A stretch of 7,520 bases of DNA, taken from contig JAJDBI010000059.1 of NCBI GenBank assembly GCA_029261435.1, forward strand, positions 1-7,520, given 5' to 3'. Source of the stretch: Nitrospinaceae bacterium. GTDB lineage: Bacteria; Nitrospinota; Nitrospinia; Nitrospinales; VA-1. The translations under genes and the position numbers were made by a program. This document shows, in pieces, positions 1-5,815 of the stretch (position 1 is the stretch's first letter; every line of letters begins with the position of its first letter). Under the pieces are notes generated by a model that saw nothing but the letters and a program-made list of their open reading frames with translations, had not been told where the DNA came from and did no database searches.

Positions 1-112
1 CCATTTCAAGGATAACGCGGAAGACCCCGTGGGTACTCGGGTGTTGGGGACCCATGTTCAGGGTCATAGTGTCTTTATCGCGCTCCAGTAGTCCTTGTTC
101 AGTTACGCTCAC
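1..112 (-). CDS. nuoD: NADH-quinone oxidoreductase subunit D (49 kDa subunit), N-terminal 37 codons, runs off the left end
   Basis: This is the start of the 49-kDa subunit of complex I. That subunit lies in the peripheral arm and, with NuoB, forms the quinone-binding cavity next to cluster N2. Only the first 37 codons are present. They contain MTLNMGPQHPSTHGVFRV (residues 16-33), the hallmark N-terminal motif of NuoD/NuoCD/HoxH-like 49-kDa proteins. Its HPSTHG loop lines the quinone site in known structures. I place the start at a GTG (110-112), 8 bp after the nuoC stop, with a weak AGGG ribosome site just upstream. An in-frame ATG at 65-67 would remove 15 residues and leave no spacer before the conserved motif. 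The gene is separate from nuoC, unlike the nuoCD fusion of Escherichia coli. The family call is near certain; the exact start is less so. Confidence 0.93.
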   Translation of the reverse strand, partial: MSVTEQGLLERDKDTMTLNMGPQHPSTHGVFRVILEM

Positions 113-120
113 AATTCGCC

Positions 121-651
121 CTAACGAGTCGGTGGTTTCGATTTGACCAGATCACTTTTAAAATCCCGGTTATGCGAGAAAGTAACGGTCTCAGTGGTCA
201 AAGGATAATCTTTTCTAAGCGGGTTGCCTGACCATTCTTTAGGCATGATCAGCCGTTCATTTTTAGGATGCCCTTCGATAAAAATGCCAAACATGTCGAA
301 CAATTCCTGCTCTGGATACAAGGCCCCCTTCCAGAGTTCAGACACAGTGGGCACAGAAGGATTATCCTCTTCTATACCAACACGAACACGAATGGAATGC
401 TGATGATCAATGGAATAGAGGAGATATACCGCTTCGAAACGAGGTTCGCGTTCTTCATTCAGGTAATCCACCCCGCTCACGTCAGACAGGTAATCGAACT
501 TCAGTGATGGATCGTCCTTAAGAAAGGCCGCCACTTTTTGCAGGCAGTCAGGTGCCACAAAAATCACCGCATCACCTTGCGGCAGGGCCGTATCCTGAAT
601 GGCATCGGCAAGGCTGGCCTTCACCTTCTCAACGATCTCCTCACTCGTCAT
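121..651 (-). CDS. nuoC: NADH-quinone oxidoreductase subunit C (30 kDa subunit)
   Basis: NuoC is a cofactor-free 30-kDa subunit of the peripheral arm that packs against NuoD. The product has 176 residues, about the usual size for an unfused NuoC. The complex I 30-kDa signature fills the C-terminal half: EQELFDMFGIFIEGHP (residues 114-129), then RLIMP, and W-x-G-x-PLRKDYP at 140-150. In the signature's ERE triplet the arginine is replaced by glutamine (EQE), a conservative variant. The N-terminal alpha/beta part includes DYLSDVSGVDYL (53-64), also typical. The ATG overlaps the nuoB stop as ATGA (648-651), with a GAGGGTGG ribosome site inside the end of nuoB, so translation is probably coupled. 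The TAG stop is followed 8 bp later by nuoD. The family call is secure. Confidence 0.97.
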   Translation of the reverse strand: MTSEEIVEKVKASLADAIQDTALPQGDAVIFVAPDCLQKVAAFLKDDPSLKFDYLSDVSGVDYLNEEREPRFEAVYLLYSIDHQHSIRVRVGIEEDNPSVPTVSELWKGALYPEQELFDMFGIFIEGHPKNERLIMPKEWSGNPLRKDYPLTTETVTFSHNRDFKSDLVKSKPPTR

Positions 652-1232
652 GCCACCCTCTTTTTGGCTTTATCGGTGCCCGCTTCTGCCATGATCTTTT
701 CCTGAAGTTTGATCACACCATAAAGCAGAGCTTCAGGACCGGGAGGGCATCCGGGAACATATACATCCACCGGCACCACGCGGTCCACCCCTTGAACTAT
801 CGAATAATTATTGAACACCCCACCGCATGAAGCACAGGCTCCCATAGAAATCACCCACTTCGGCTCGGGCATCTGGTCATAAATTTGTTTTAGAATAGGT
901 GCCATTTTTTGCGAAACACGCCCCGACACGATCATGAGGTCAGCCTGACGCGGAGAAGCACGAAAAACCTCGGCTCCAAAACGTGCCGCATCCCAACGCG
1001 AGTTGGCCATCGCCATCATTTCAATCGCGCAACAAGCCAGCCCGAAAGTCGCGGGCCATAAAGCATTCTTCTGCGCCCACCCGACCACCTTGCCCAGCTT
1101 GGTCGTCAATACCGTGTCATACAAGGAGCCGGCATACTCTTTGTCCAGTGCCTCAACAGCATCCTGAACATTCAATTTAAGATTATTGATTTCGTTCTCG
1201 AAAGTCTCAGCAGCATCTTCGATCAATCCCAT
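648..1232 (-). CDS. nuoB: NADH-quinone oxidoreductase subunit B (PSST, cluster N2 subunit)
   Basis: NuoB carries the terminal [4Fe-4S] cluster N2, which passes electrons to quinone. All four expected ligands are visible: the adjacent pair in GLACCAIEMM (Cys67, Cys68), Cys133 in GACASCGG, and Cys162 in VPGCPPGPEAL, numbered from the start chosen here. Cys136 is an extra cysteine common in the family. I choose the ATG at 1230-1232 (MGLIEDAAETF, 194 aa) over one 21 bp upstream (1253). The inner start has an excellent GAGGAGG ribosome site at 7-nt spacing, while the outer one has none and lies deeper inside nuoA. With this start the gene overlaps nuoA by 10 bp and its ribosome site lies within the last nuoA codons. 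The roughly 45-residue N-terminal extension before the core is acidic and helical, probably a surface segment. The C-terminus is lysine/arginine-rich. Confidence 0.97.
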   Translation of the reverse strand: MGLIEDAAETFENEINNLKLNVQDAVEALDKEYAGSLYDTVLTTKLGKVVGWAQKNALWPATFGLACCAIEMMAMANSRWDAARFGAEVFRASPRQADLMIVSGRVSQKMAPILKQIYDQMPEPKWVISMGACASCGGVFNNYSIVQGVDRVVPVDVYVPGCPPGPEALLYGVIKLQEKIMAEAGTDKAKKRVA

Positions 1233-1576
1233 TCCAAACCTCCTCGTCCCCAAATATAGACGTATGCGATTCCTAGAATGACTATGAAAAGGGTCATTTC
1301 CACCAATCCGAATAATCCCAGTTCACCCAGAGCCACTGCCCATGGATACATGAAAACCACCTCCACATCGAAGATGATAAAAAGCATGGCAATGGTCGCA
1401 AACCGCACCGGATAACGGCCTTTGGCCTCTTCGGTCGGGATTATACCACACTCATAAGGGAGCATTTTTTGTGGGCTTGGATTGCGTGGACCCAACACTG
1501 TAGACAGTGCCAGCAATGCCCCAACCACTACAAGGGCAACCACCGCAAACAACGAAATGTAGAAATATTCAGCCAT
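1223..1576 (-). CDS. nuoA: NADH-quinone oxidoreductase subunit A
   Basis: NuoA is a small membrane subunit at the junction of the two arms of complex I. Its long loop between helices 1 and 2 lies near the quinone channel. The 117-residue product has three membrane segments at about 7-28, 59-79 and 88-109. The loop motif YECGIIP (41-47, with the conserved Cys43) and helix 2, LFIIFDVEVVFMYPWA (65-80, with conserved acidic residues Asp70 and Glu72), are diagnostic. It is the first gene of the operon. The ATG has an AAGG ribosome site 6 nt upstream and lies about 145 nt downstream of a predicted transcription start. The TGA stop lies inside nuoB. Length and motifs agree with the family throughout; nothing is missing. 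Confidence 0.97.
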   Translation of the reverse strand: MAEYFYISLFAVVALVVVGALLALSTVLGPRNPSPQKMLPYECGIIPTEEAKGRYPVRFATIAMLFIIFDVEVVFMYPWAVALGELGLFGLVEMTLFIVILGIAYVYIWGRGGLEWD

Positions 1577-1597
1577 TTATTACCTTAAAGGGTCCTG

Positions 1598-1635
1598 CCC
1601 GATAATACCGGGATCGCTTCCTCTTTAATAGCGAT
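1598..1635 (-). promoter_or_regulatory. Two abutting hairpins in the nuoA 5' leader
   Basis: Read on the minus-strand RNA, ATCGCT (1630-1635) pairs with AGCGAT (1613-1618) around an 11-nt loop that contains the purine-rich AAAGAGGA. Directly adjoining, with no unpaired base, CCCG (1609-1612) pairs with CGGG (1598-1601) around a 7-nt loop. The pair ends about 11 nt before the AAGG ribosome site of nuoA. Abutting stems could stack coaxially. This may tune nuoA translation or mRNA stability. No known riboswitch or ribosomal leader is recognised. Confidence 0.4.
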
Positions 1636-1669
1636 TCAATCTACTTGCCGGGAAAAGCAAAATCCCTTT

Positions 1670-1685
1670 TAACATTAATATGTTA
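1670..1685. repeat. Inverted repeat TAACAT-N4-ATGTTA in the nuo leader
   Basis: Two perfect 6-bp arms flank a 4-bp centre (TAAT on the plus strand). The repeat lies about 37-52 nt downstream of the predicted nuo transcription start. A 16-bp palindrome with a 4-bp centre has the geometry of a dimeric regulator site, but the sequence is not a textbook FNR or CRP box. As RNA it could form a short AU-rich hairpin. Its role is unknown. Confidence 0.4.
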
Positions 1686-1728
1686 GCACCCTCTAAAAAA
1701 ATCAGGGGAGCAAGTCACTGGAGTCGGG

Positions 1729-1756
1729 ATTATATCAGTCTGCCTTACCCTGTCAA
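1729..1756 (-). promoter_or_regulatory. Consensus sigma-70 promoter of the nuo operon
   Basis: Read on the minus strand, this is TTGACA (1751-1756), a 16-bp spacer (1735-1750) and TATAAT (1729-1734). Both hexamers match the housekeeping consensus perfectly; the spacer is one base below the optimum of 17. Transcription should start near 1722, giving a leader of about 145 nt before nuoA. An 11-bp inverted repeat, TCAAT-A-ATTGA (1753-1763), overlaps the -35 box and could be an operator, although chance is also possible. Confidence 0.85.
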
Positions 1757-1810
1757 TAATTGATTTACCGAGGAATACCAACATTACCCCAACCAGCATA
1801 AAATCCGGAA

Positions 1811-1829
1811 AACCTTTAATTTAAAAGGG
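1811..1829 (-). terminator. Weak candidate terminator of the 445-aa gene
   Basis: On the minus strand CCTTT pairs with AAAGG around a 6-nt AT-rich loop and is followed by TTTT. It lies about 110 bp after the stop codon of the 445-aa gene. The stem is short and poor in G+C, so it may be a chance match. It is the only minus-strand stem plus T-run I found downstream of that gene. Confidence 0.25.
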
Positions 1830-1910
1830 TTAACGAGGTTGAAAAACAGAGGGTTGGGATAGTTGAGGCTTTGATCGGCAACGGCAGGGCACGTTGTCTG
1901 CCAGGTCACT

Positions 1911-1930
1911 CACCCAGTGAGGGTTTTTTA
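1911..1930 (+). terminator. Terminator-like hairpin facing the plus direction, no gene assigned
   Basis: CTCAC (1909-1913) pairs with GTGAG (1917-1921) around a 3-nt loop and is followed by GGTTTTTT ending at 1929. This is the form of a Rho-independent terminator for plus-strand transcription, yet there is no plus-strand gene on its left. A second stem, GGCAG/CTGCC (1883-1887 with 1898-1902), lies just before it. It might end antisense or small-RNA transcription. Read on the minus strand, no T-run follows the stem. Confidence 0.3.
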
Positions 1931-1936
1931 GGTAAA

Positions 1937-3274
1937 TCAGGAATATTCAATGTGCAGACGGTAGATGAGACCGCTGGGGTTGTCGCCGGGATCTTTGGCA
2001 TCGGGTTGGGCGTAGCTGATCAGTTCGAAGCTGATGGTGTTTTCCCCGGCCTGAACATACTGGTCGATGTCGATCAAAAATGGATCGGGATATTCTGCCC
2101 CGCCATATTCCTGTTTGAGACTGACATTGTTCACCGAGATGTGGCAGGTGTCATCCGAGCGCAGTAGAATGTCCGCCCGATGAATGGCATTGGGATTGTT
2201 GATGGGAAGGTCAAACTTGAAGCGGAATTTATGCTGGCTTCCGGTTTTAGCCTCTTCCAGCGAAACGGCTTCACGAACCCAGACCCATTGACTGCCCTTG
2301 ATGCCATGCCACCCACTTCCCATCTGACAAATGGACGCCTTGTTCCAAACCTCCGAATCCGTCTCATAAAATTCGGTTTCGCTGCCACTGGCCAGGACCA
2401 GTGTTTTAGTCTTAGCCGCAATGGGGTCAGCCGCTTCCATATCGACCGGTGTACTGGACTCCCACATGATTTCGTTCATCTCTTTCCAATAATCGAACAT
2501 GCCTTTCTTTTTATTGATCACCAACATGCTCGGCCTTGGAGTACTCCGACCCAGGTAAGGCCCAATGTCGGCCACGATCACTCCTGAAGAACGTTCCGGA
2601 TCAATCGATATAAAAGAATGTGAGGGAATGGTGTCATAACTGTGCACGATCAATTTCCCTTTATTTCCAGGTGAGCTGTCCTGCATAATTTCATCGTGGA
2701 GCTTCTGCAACAAAAGCAGGGATGTTTTTATTTCGTTCACAAACGTATGCTTGCCCCCGCCCTGTTTGGTGATCAACTCCACCACTGGAGAATTAGGGTC
2801 TATAAGCAATAAACGGATTTTGATTCCACTCAATACCTTATCTTTTATCAATTCCCGACTTGCGGTCGAAATCGACAGCAAAGAAGACCCCCCTATAAAA
2901 ACCTCTTCCTTAACATTTTTGAACAACGTCTCAAAAGATGTGGCCTGAGCGAGTTCAGAACGGTTTTTATAAATCCCATGAATACCCAGACGAACCGCGT
3001 CAGGGTTAACAATTTCTTCCAGCGCTTCCTTGTATTCATTGAAGGTCAATTCCCTCAGGAAAACTTCGTAACCCAGTGAGATCACCCCAATCAGGGAAAT
3101 CAACAAAGCAAACTCACGTACCGGATGCAGCCACATACTGTGTGAATCGAGCACCTGCCCGGCACCGATATAAGCTCCGGCTCCGACCACAAAGATGGCC
3201 ACCGCCAGAAACAGGATACGATCGCGCACCCATTCACGAATATTCACTCCGCTATTTTTTACGGTTTTGGTCAT
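1937..3274 (-). CDS. Membrane-anchored protein with a phospholipase-D-like domain and a C-terminal galactose-binding-like domain, function unknown
   Basis: I do not recognise a named family for this 445-residue protein. Two hydrophobic segments (about 20-39 and 53-72) anchor the N-terminus as a helical hairpin, so the rest should lie on the same side as the N-terminus, probably the cytoplasm. Residues about 95-275 resemble a PLD-like fold: EVFIGGSSLLS (124-134), a helix, IKIRLLLIDPNSP (151-163), then HSYDTIPSHSFISID (211-225), where a catalytic HxKxxxxD would be expected. There the lysine position is Phe221, so canonical phosphodiesterase chemistry is unlikely. Residues about 295-445 look like a galactose-binding-like beta-sandwich: QWVWVR (329-334), FDLP, ILLRSDDTCHISVNNVSL (369-386), and the ending NPSGLIYRLHIEYS. 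The ATG has no clear Shine-Dalgarno sequence, only AAAG directly upstream. The gene stands alone. Domain calls are by eye and need a profile search. Confidence 0.85.
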   Translation of the reverse strand: MTKTVKNSGVNIREWVRDRILFLAVAIFVVGAGAYIGAGQVLDSHSMWLHPVREFALLISLIGVISLGYEVFLRELTFNEYKEALEEIVNPDAVRLGIHGIYKNRSELAQATSFETLFKNVKEEVFIGGSSLLSISTASRELIKDKVLSGIKIRLLLIDPNSPVVELITKQGGGKHTFVNEIKTSLLLLQKLHDEIMQDSSPGNKGKLIVHSYDTIPSHSFISIDPERSSGVIVADIGPYLGRSTPRPSMLVINKKKGMFDYWKEMNEIMWESSTPVDMEAADPIAAKTKTLVLASGSETEFYETDSEVWNKASICQMGSGWHGIKGSQWVWVREAVSLEEAKTGSQHKFRFKFDLPINNPNAIHRADILLRSDDTCHISVNNVSLKQEYGGAEYPDPFLIDIDQYVQAGENTISFELISYAQPDAKDPGDNPSGLIYRLHIEYS

Positions 3275-3520
3275 CTTTAATATGCAGGAAAAAAATTTCT
3301 ATAAAGGTGGGGATGAAGAACAACCCGATCACCTTTGATATTACAGGATAAACTGGTATTTCACAATTTAGTTTTCCCTCTAGTCGTGATGGCAACTAGC
3401 AATAGCTCATTGAACCGAGAGAACTTTTGCCCGTAATAAAATCATCCGAAGGCACACAATTTGGTTCTTGCCACCTTTGTACAACAATAATGTTTGAAAA
3501 TGATTAGGACATAATTGTGC
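3275..3520. other. Intergenic region between the 445-aa gene and the VWA-GATase gene
   Basis: This AT-rich stretch of 246 bp has no plausible gene and no clear terminator. The upstream region of the 445-aa gene occupies the left part, including a weak promoter candidate at 3338-3366. A loose inverted pair, GGCACACAATT (3451-3461) and AATTGTGCC (3513-3521), is too far apart and too imperfect to interpret. Confidence 0.6.
3338..3366 (-). promoter_or_regulatory. Candidate sigma-70-like promoter of the 445-aa gene
   Basis: On the minus strand TTGTGA (3361-3366), a 17-bp spacer and TAATAT (3338-3343) each match four of six consensus bases. Transcription would start near 3331, about 57 nt before the ATG at 3274. 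The match is modest and might be chance in AT-rich DNA. The position is right for a separately transcribed gene. Confidence 0.35.
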
Positions 3521-5815
3521 CTAGCTCAAGCCTGACTTGCGCCGCAAAAACCAGTCCACCACCAGAAAGCCAACCATCAAGCCATAGGCCCACCAGTTAT
3601 CCCAAAGAGAGAAAGACCGGCTATGACTTTTAACCTGCACATCGGGATTCGCAAACTGATAAGTGCTGAGGTCATCACTGCCATTTAGAATGTGGTGTCT
3701 GCCGCCGCTGATTTCAGAAATCTTTTTCAGCAGAGATTCATTAATGAGAGGCTTTTCAAATTCCGCAGTATCCTTTAAGACTGAGAACATAATGTTCTCT
3801 GTCAGAGATTCTCCTTCCAGGTCAGCCTTTATCTGAGCGGTATAAAACCCTTCTTTGTCAGGAAGAAACGGAAAGACTCCTTCGCCCTGCTCGTCAGTTT
3901 TCAATTCCGTTTCAGGGTGAGGTTCTTTTTTGAGTGGTTGCAGGGTTAGTTTCACCATCATGTCAGCAGCGGGCTGGTAATTTTTTCTCAGCAATTTAAA
4001 TTTTATCAAAACCTGCTCCTCTTCCTGATACCGTTCTTTATCAGACTCCAATTGGAGTCTTCGTGTTTCTGGTTCCGCAATCAGCCAGTCAATGACATTA
4101 TTCCAAAACCTTTGGAAGTATCTGCCACTGCCGCCACTTCCCACATTCCTGAAGTTCCAGTTCCACATCGAGTCGGTACCCAGCAAGGCGGTTCGGCCTT
4201 CGCCAAAACCACCGACAACAAGAAGGGGGACAGCAGAATCCTTGGCATGCCGGGCCAGGACATGCGCATTCTTGTCTGGAAGCAACCCTCTATTGACACC
4301 CTGAAGTGGTGGAAGCGAACGCCATACCTCCTGATTAAGGTCCAGTTCTTTCTCCAGACGCAAAATGGGATGGCGGGAAAACTCCTGATTCAAGACAGGT
4401 TGAAATGCCTCATCCACAAAAGGTCGGTTGACCTCGTCAAAATGTACTGGCAGAATTTCTTCAATAGGAGTGCGTGAATAACCTCCGCCCTGAAAAGAAA
4501 GGTCACCACCAATCATTAAGAAGGCCCCTCCGTTTTGAACGTATTTTCGGATATTGCCCAAATACTTCTTGTCAATAAACGGATCGTATTTAAAGTTTTG
4601 AAAAACAATCAGGTCAAAAGAACTCAGGTAATCGTCAAACAGTAAATTGGAAGGGAAAGGGATCAGGCTGAGTTCGGTCGTCGGGGCCTCCACATCATCC
4701 CCTATATTCCTGAGAATAAAAAATGACAGCAAGTCCACTTTCGGGTTGTGAGCAAGGACCTCGCGCAGATACCGAGAGTCCCACGCAGGACGACCGTTGA
4801 GATGTAGAACTCGAATCCTGTCTCGCACCACATCTATTTCGAATTCCTTTTCGTTGTTAGCCAGAATGAACTCGCCTGCAAACCTGGGCAGACCAAGGGT
4901 ATAAATTCTTTTGCCAGCCTTTTGAGGGATGAACTCCAACTCTACTTCATACCGTTTCGTGTCTTCGCGCACCTCGACAATCTTTGAAATCAGAATATGG
5001 TCTCCCTCTTTCAAAACCAGAGGGATGTTGCGGTTTCCCATTGATGAAGAAAACACGGTGAGCGAAATCCTGAGAGGCTGTTGCACGAACCCAAAATCGG
5101 ACGCCGAGACCGCCTCGATCGCCAAATCTTTAAACCCTTCATTGCTCCCGGCTTGCAGAGTATGAACCGGGCTGCCCAAGGCCTTGACCCGCTCCACCAG
5201 ATTCCGGGAGATATCACCAGACTCTTGCGTCAAATCCGCACCGTCCGAAAACAGGAAGACTCCTTTTAACGATGACGGCCCCGGATAACGCCGGGATAAT
5301 TCATCAAACACCCGGGTTAGGTCGGTAAAAGGACGATGCGGCTGGTAAAGATTTTCAATCGCTCCGACCGACATCTTTTCGATATCGTCCGACACAAAAT
5401 AGTAATCCACATTGAAGTCTTTTCCCAGTTTCTCCAGATAGAGTGCGTTCGATATCAGAGCTTTTTTTATCAAATCTATTCGCGGTGACTCATCCGTCTT
5501 TATGGAAAGGCTTTTACTGTTATCCAGTAAAACCGCTATTGAGTTTTTGAGGGACTGGCTTTTGCGGAATTCCAGTTCGGGCTTTAGCAGGATCAACAGC
5601 AACAGGGTGAACGCCGCCACCCTGAGCACAAAGAGAAGAAGTTTTCTGGAACGGGAGCCAACCCGGTTCAAACTGGTCCAGAAAAACCAGAGAGCTATGG
5701 GAATCACAACACCCAGCACAGCAAAAATCACAACCGGGTCTTCCGGCGACCAATGCAGTTTCCATTGGTTATAAACTTCAGGGTCTATTCCCAATAATTT
5801 CGCCAGCCAGCTCAT
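3521..5815 (-). CDS. Large membrane protein with VWA domain and GATase-1-like domain (BatA/aerotolerance-operon type)
   Basis: This 764-residue protein has membrane helices at about 28-48, 58-78 and 739-757, so the large middle part is predicted to be periplasmic. A von Willebrand A domain begins at residue 92 (IAVLLDNSKSLSI). It has the MIDAS metal motif DxSxS at Asp98-Ser100-Ser102, a likely MIDAS threonine in FTDLTRVF (163-170), and FSDGAD (189-194). A beta-sandwich stretch follows (about 230-330). A class I glutamine-amidotransferase-like fold then runs from RVLHLNGRPAWDSRYL (335-350) through DLIVFQNF (401-408) and GGAFLMIGGDLSF (429-441) to about 580. It has no nucleophile cysteine; the whole protein has no cysteine. 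A second beta-sandwich (about 590-680) precedes the last helix. The family accompanies MoxR/DUF58/BatA operons, whose substrate is unsettled. The ATG overlaps the DUF4159 stop as ATGA, so the two genes are translationally coupled. Confidence 0.9.
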   Translation of the reverse strand: MSWLAKLLGIDPEVYNQWKLHWSPEDPVVIFAVLGVVIPIALWFFWTSLNRVGSRSRKLLLFVLRVAAFTLLLLILLKPELEFRKSQSLKNSIAVLLDNSKSLSIKTDESPRIDLIKKALISNALYLEKLGKDFNVDYYFVSDDIEKMSVGAIENLYQPHRPFTDLTRVFDELSRRYPGPSSLKGVFLFSDGADLTQESGDISRNLVERVKALGSPVHTLQAGSNEGFKDLAIEAVSASDFGFVQQPLRISLTVFSSSMGNRNIPLVLKEGDHILISKIVEVREDTKRYEVELEFIPQKAGKRIYTLGLPRFAGEFILANNEKEFEIDVVRDRIRVLHLNGRPAWDSRYLREVLAHNPKVDLLSFFILRNIGDDVEAPTTELSLIPFPSNLLFDDYLSSFDLIVFQNFKYDPFIDKKYLGNIRKYVQNGGAFLMIGGDLSFQGGGYSRTPIEEILPVHFDEVNRPFVDEAFQPVLNQEFSRHPILRLEKELDLNQEVWRSLPPLQGVNRGLLPDKNAHVLARHAKDSAVPLLVVGGFGEGRTALLGTDSMWNWNFRNVGSGGSGRYFQRFWNNVIDWLIAEPETRRLQLESDKERYQEEEQVLIKFKLLRKNYQPAADMMVKLTLQPLKKEPHPETELKTDEQGEGVFPFLPDKEGFYTAQIKADLEGESLTENIMFSVLKDTAEFEKPLINESLLKKISEISGGRHHILNGSDDLSTYQFANPDVQVKSHSRSFSLWDNWWAYGLMVGFLVVDWFLRRKSGLS

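Larger units (their letters stand above)
1577..1936. other. Intergenic region between nuoA and the 445-aa gene: nuo promoter, structured leader, two terminator-like sites
   Basis: This 360-bp stretch has no credible coding sequence. The left part (1577-1722) would be the 5' leader of the nuo transcript. A strong promoter sits at 1729-1756. The right part (1757-1936) is the downstream side of the 445-aa gene. It holds a weak minus-strand terminator candidate near 1811-1829 and a plus-strand-oriented hairpin with a T-run at 1911-1930. The two flanking genes point the same way, so the region separates two minus-strand transcription units. Confidence 0.8.

Noticed and set aside
1753..1763. TCAAT-A-ATTGA as an FNR-type box at the nuo promoter
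   Set aside because: FNR sites have arms TTGAT and ATCAA with a 4-bp centre. Here the centre is one base and the arm order differs, so no regulator can be named.
2131..2587. Open frames of 96 codons (minus, other frame) and 135 codons (plus) inside the 445-aa gene
   Set aside because: Both overlap a long gene with recognisable folds. Their translations are low-complexity, basic or irregular, with no family resemblance.
3313..3351. 12-codon plus-strand mini-ORF preceded by a purine-rich AAAGGTGGGG
   Set aside because: It is too short to judge, lies antisense to the leader of the 445-aa gene, and has no promoter or conservation evidence.
3451..3521. Distant inverted pair GGCACACAATT / AATTGTGCC downstream of the VWA-GATase gene
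   Set aside because: The arms are imperfect, separated by about 50 bp, and lack a T-run, so I do not call a terminator or operator.
4052..4477. 141-codon open frame on the plus strand
   Set aside because: It lies wholly inside the VWA-GATase gene on the opposite strand, has no ribosome site or recognisable domain, and reads as a compositional shadow.
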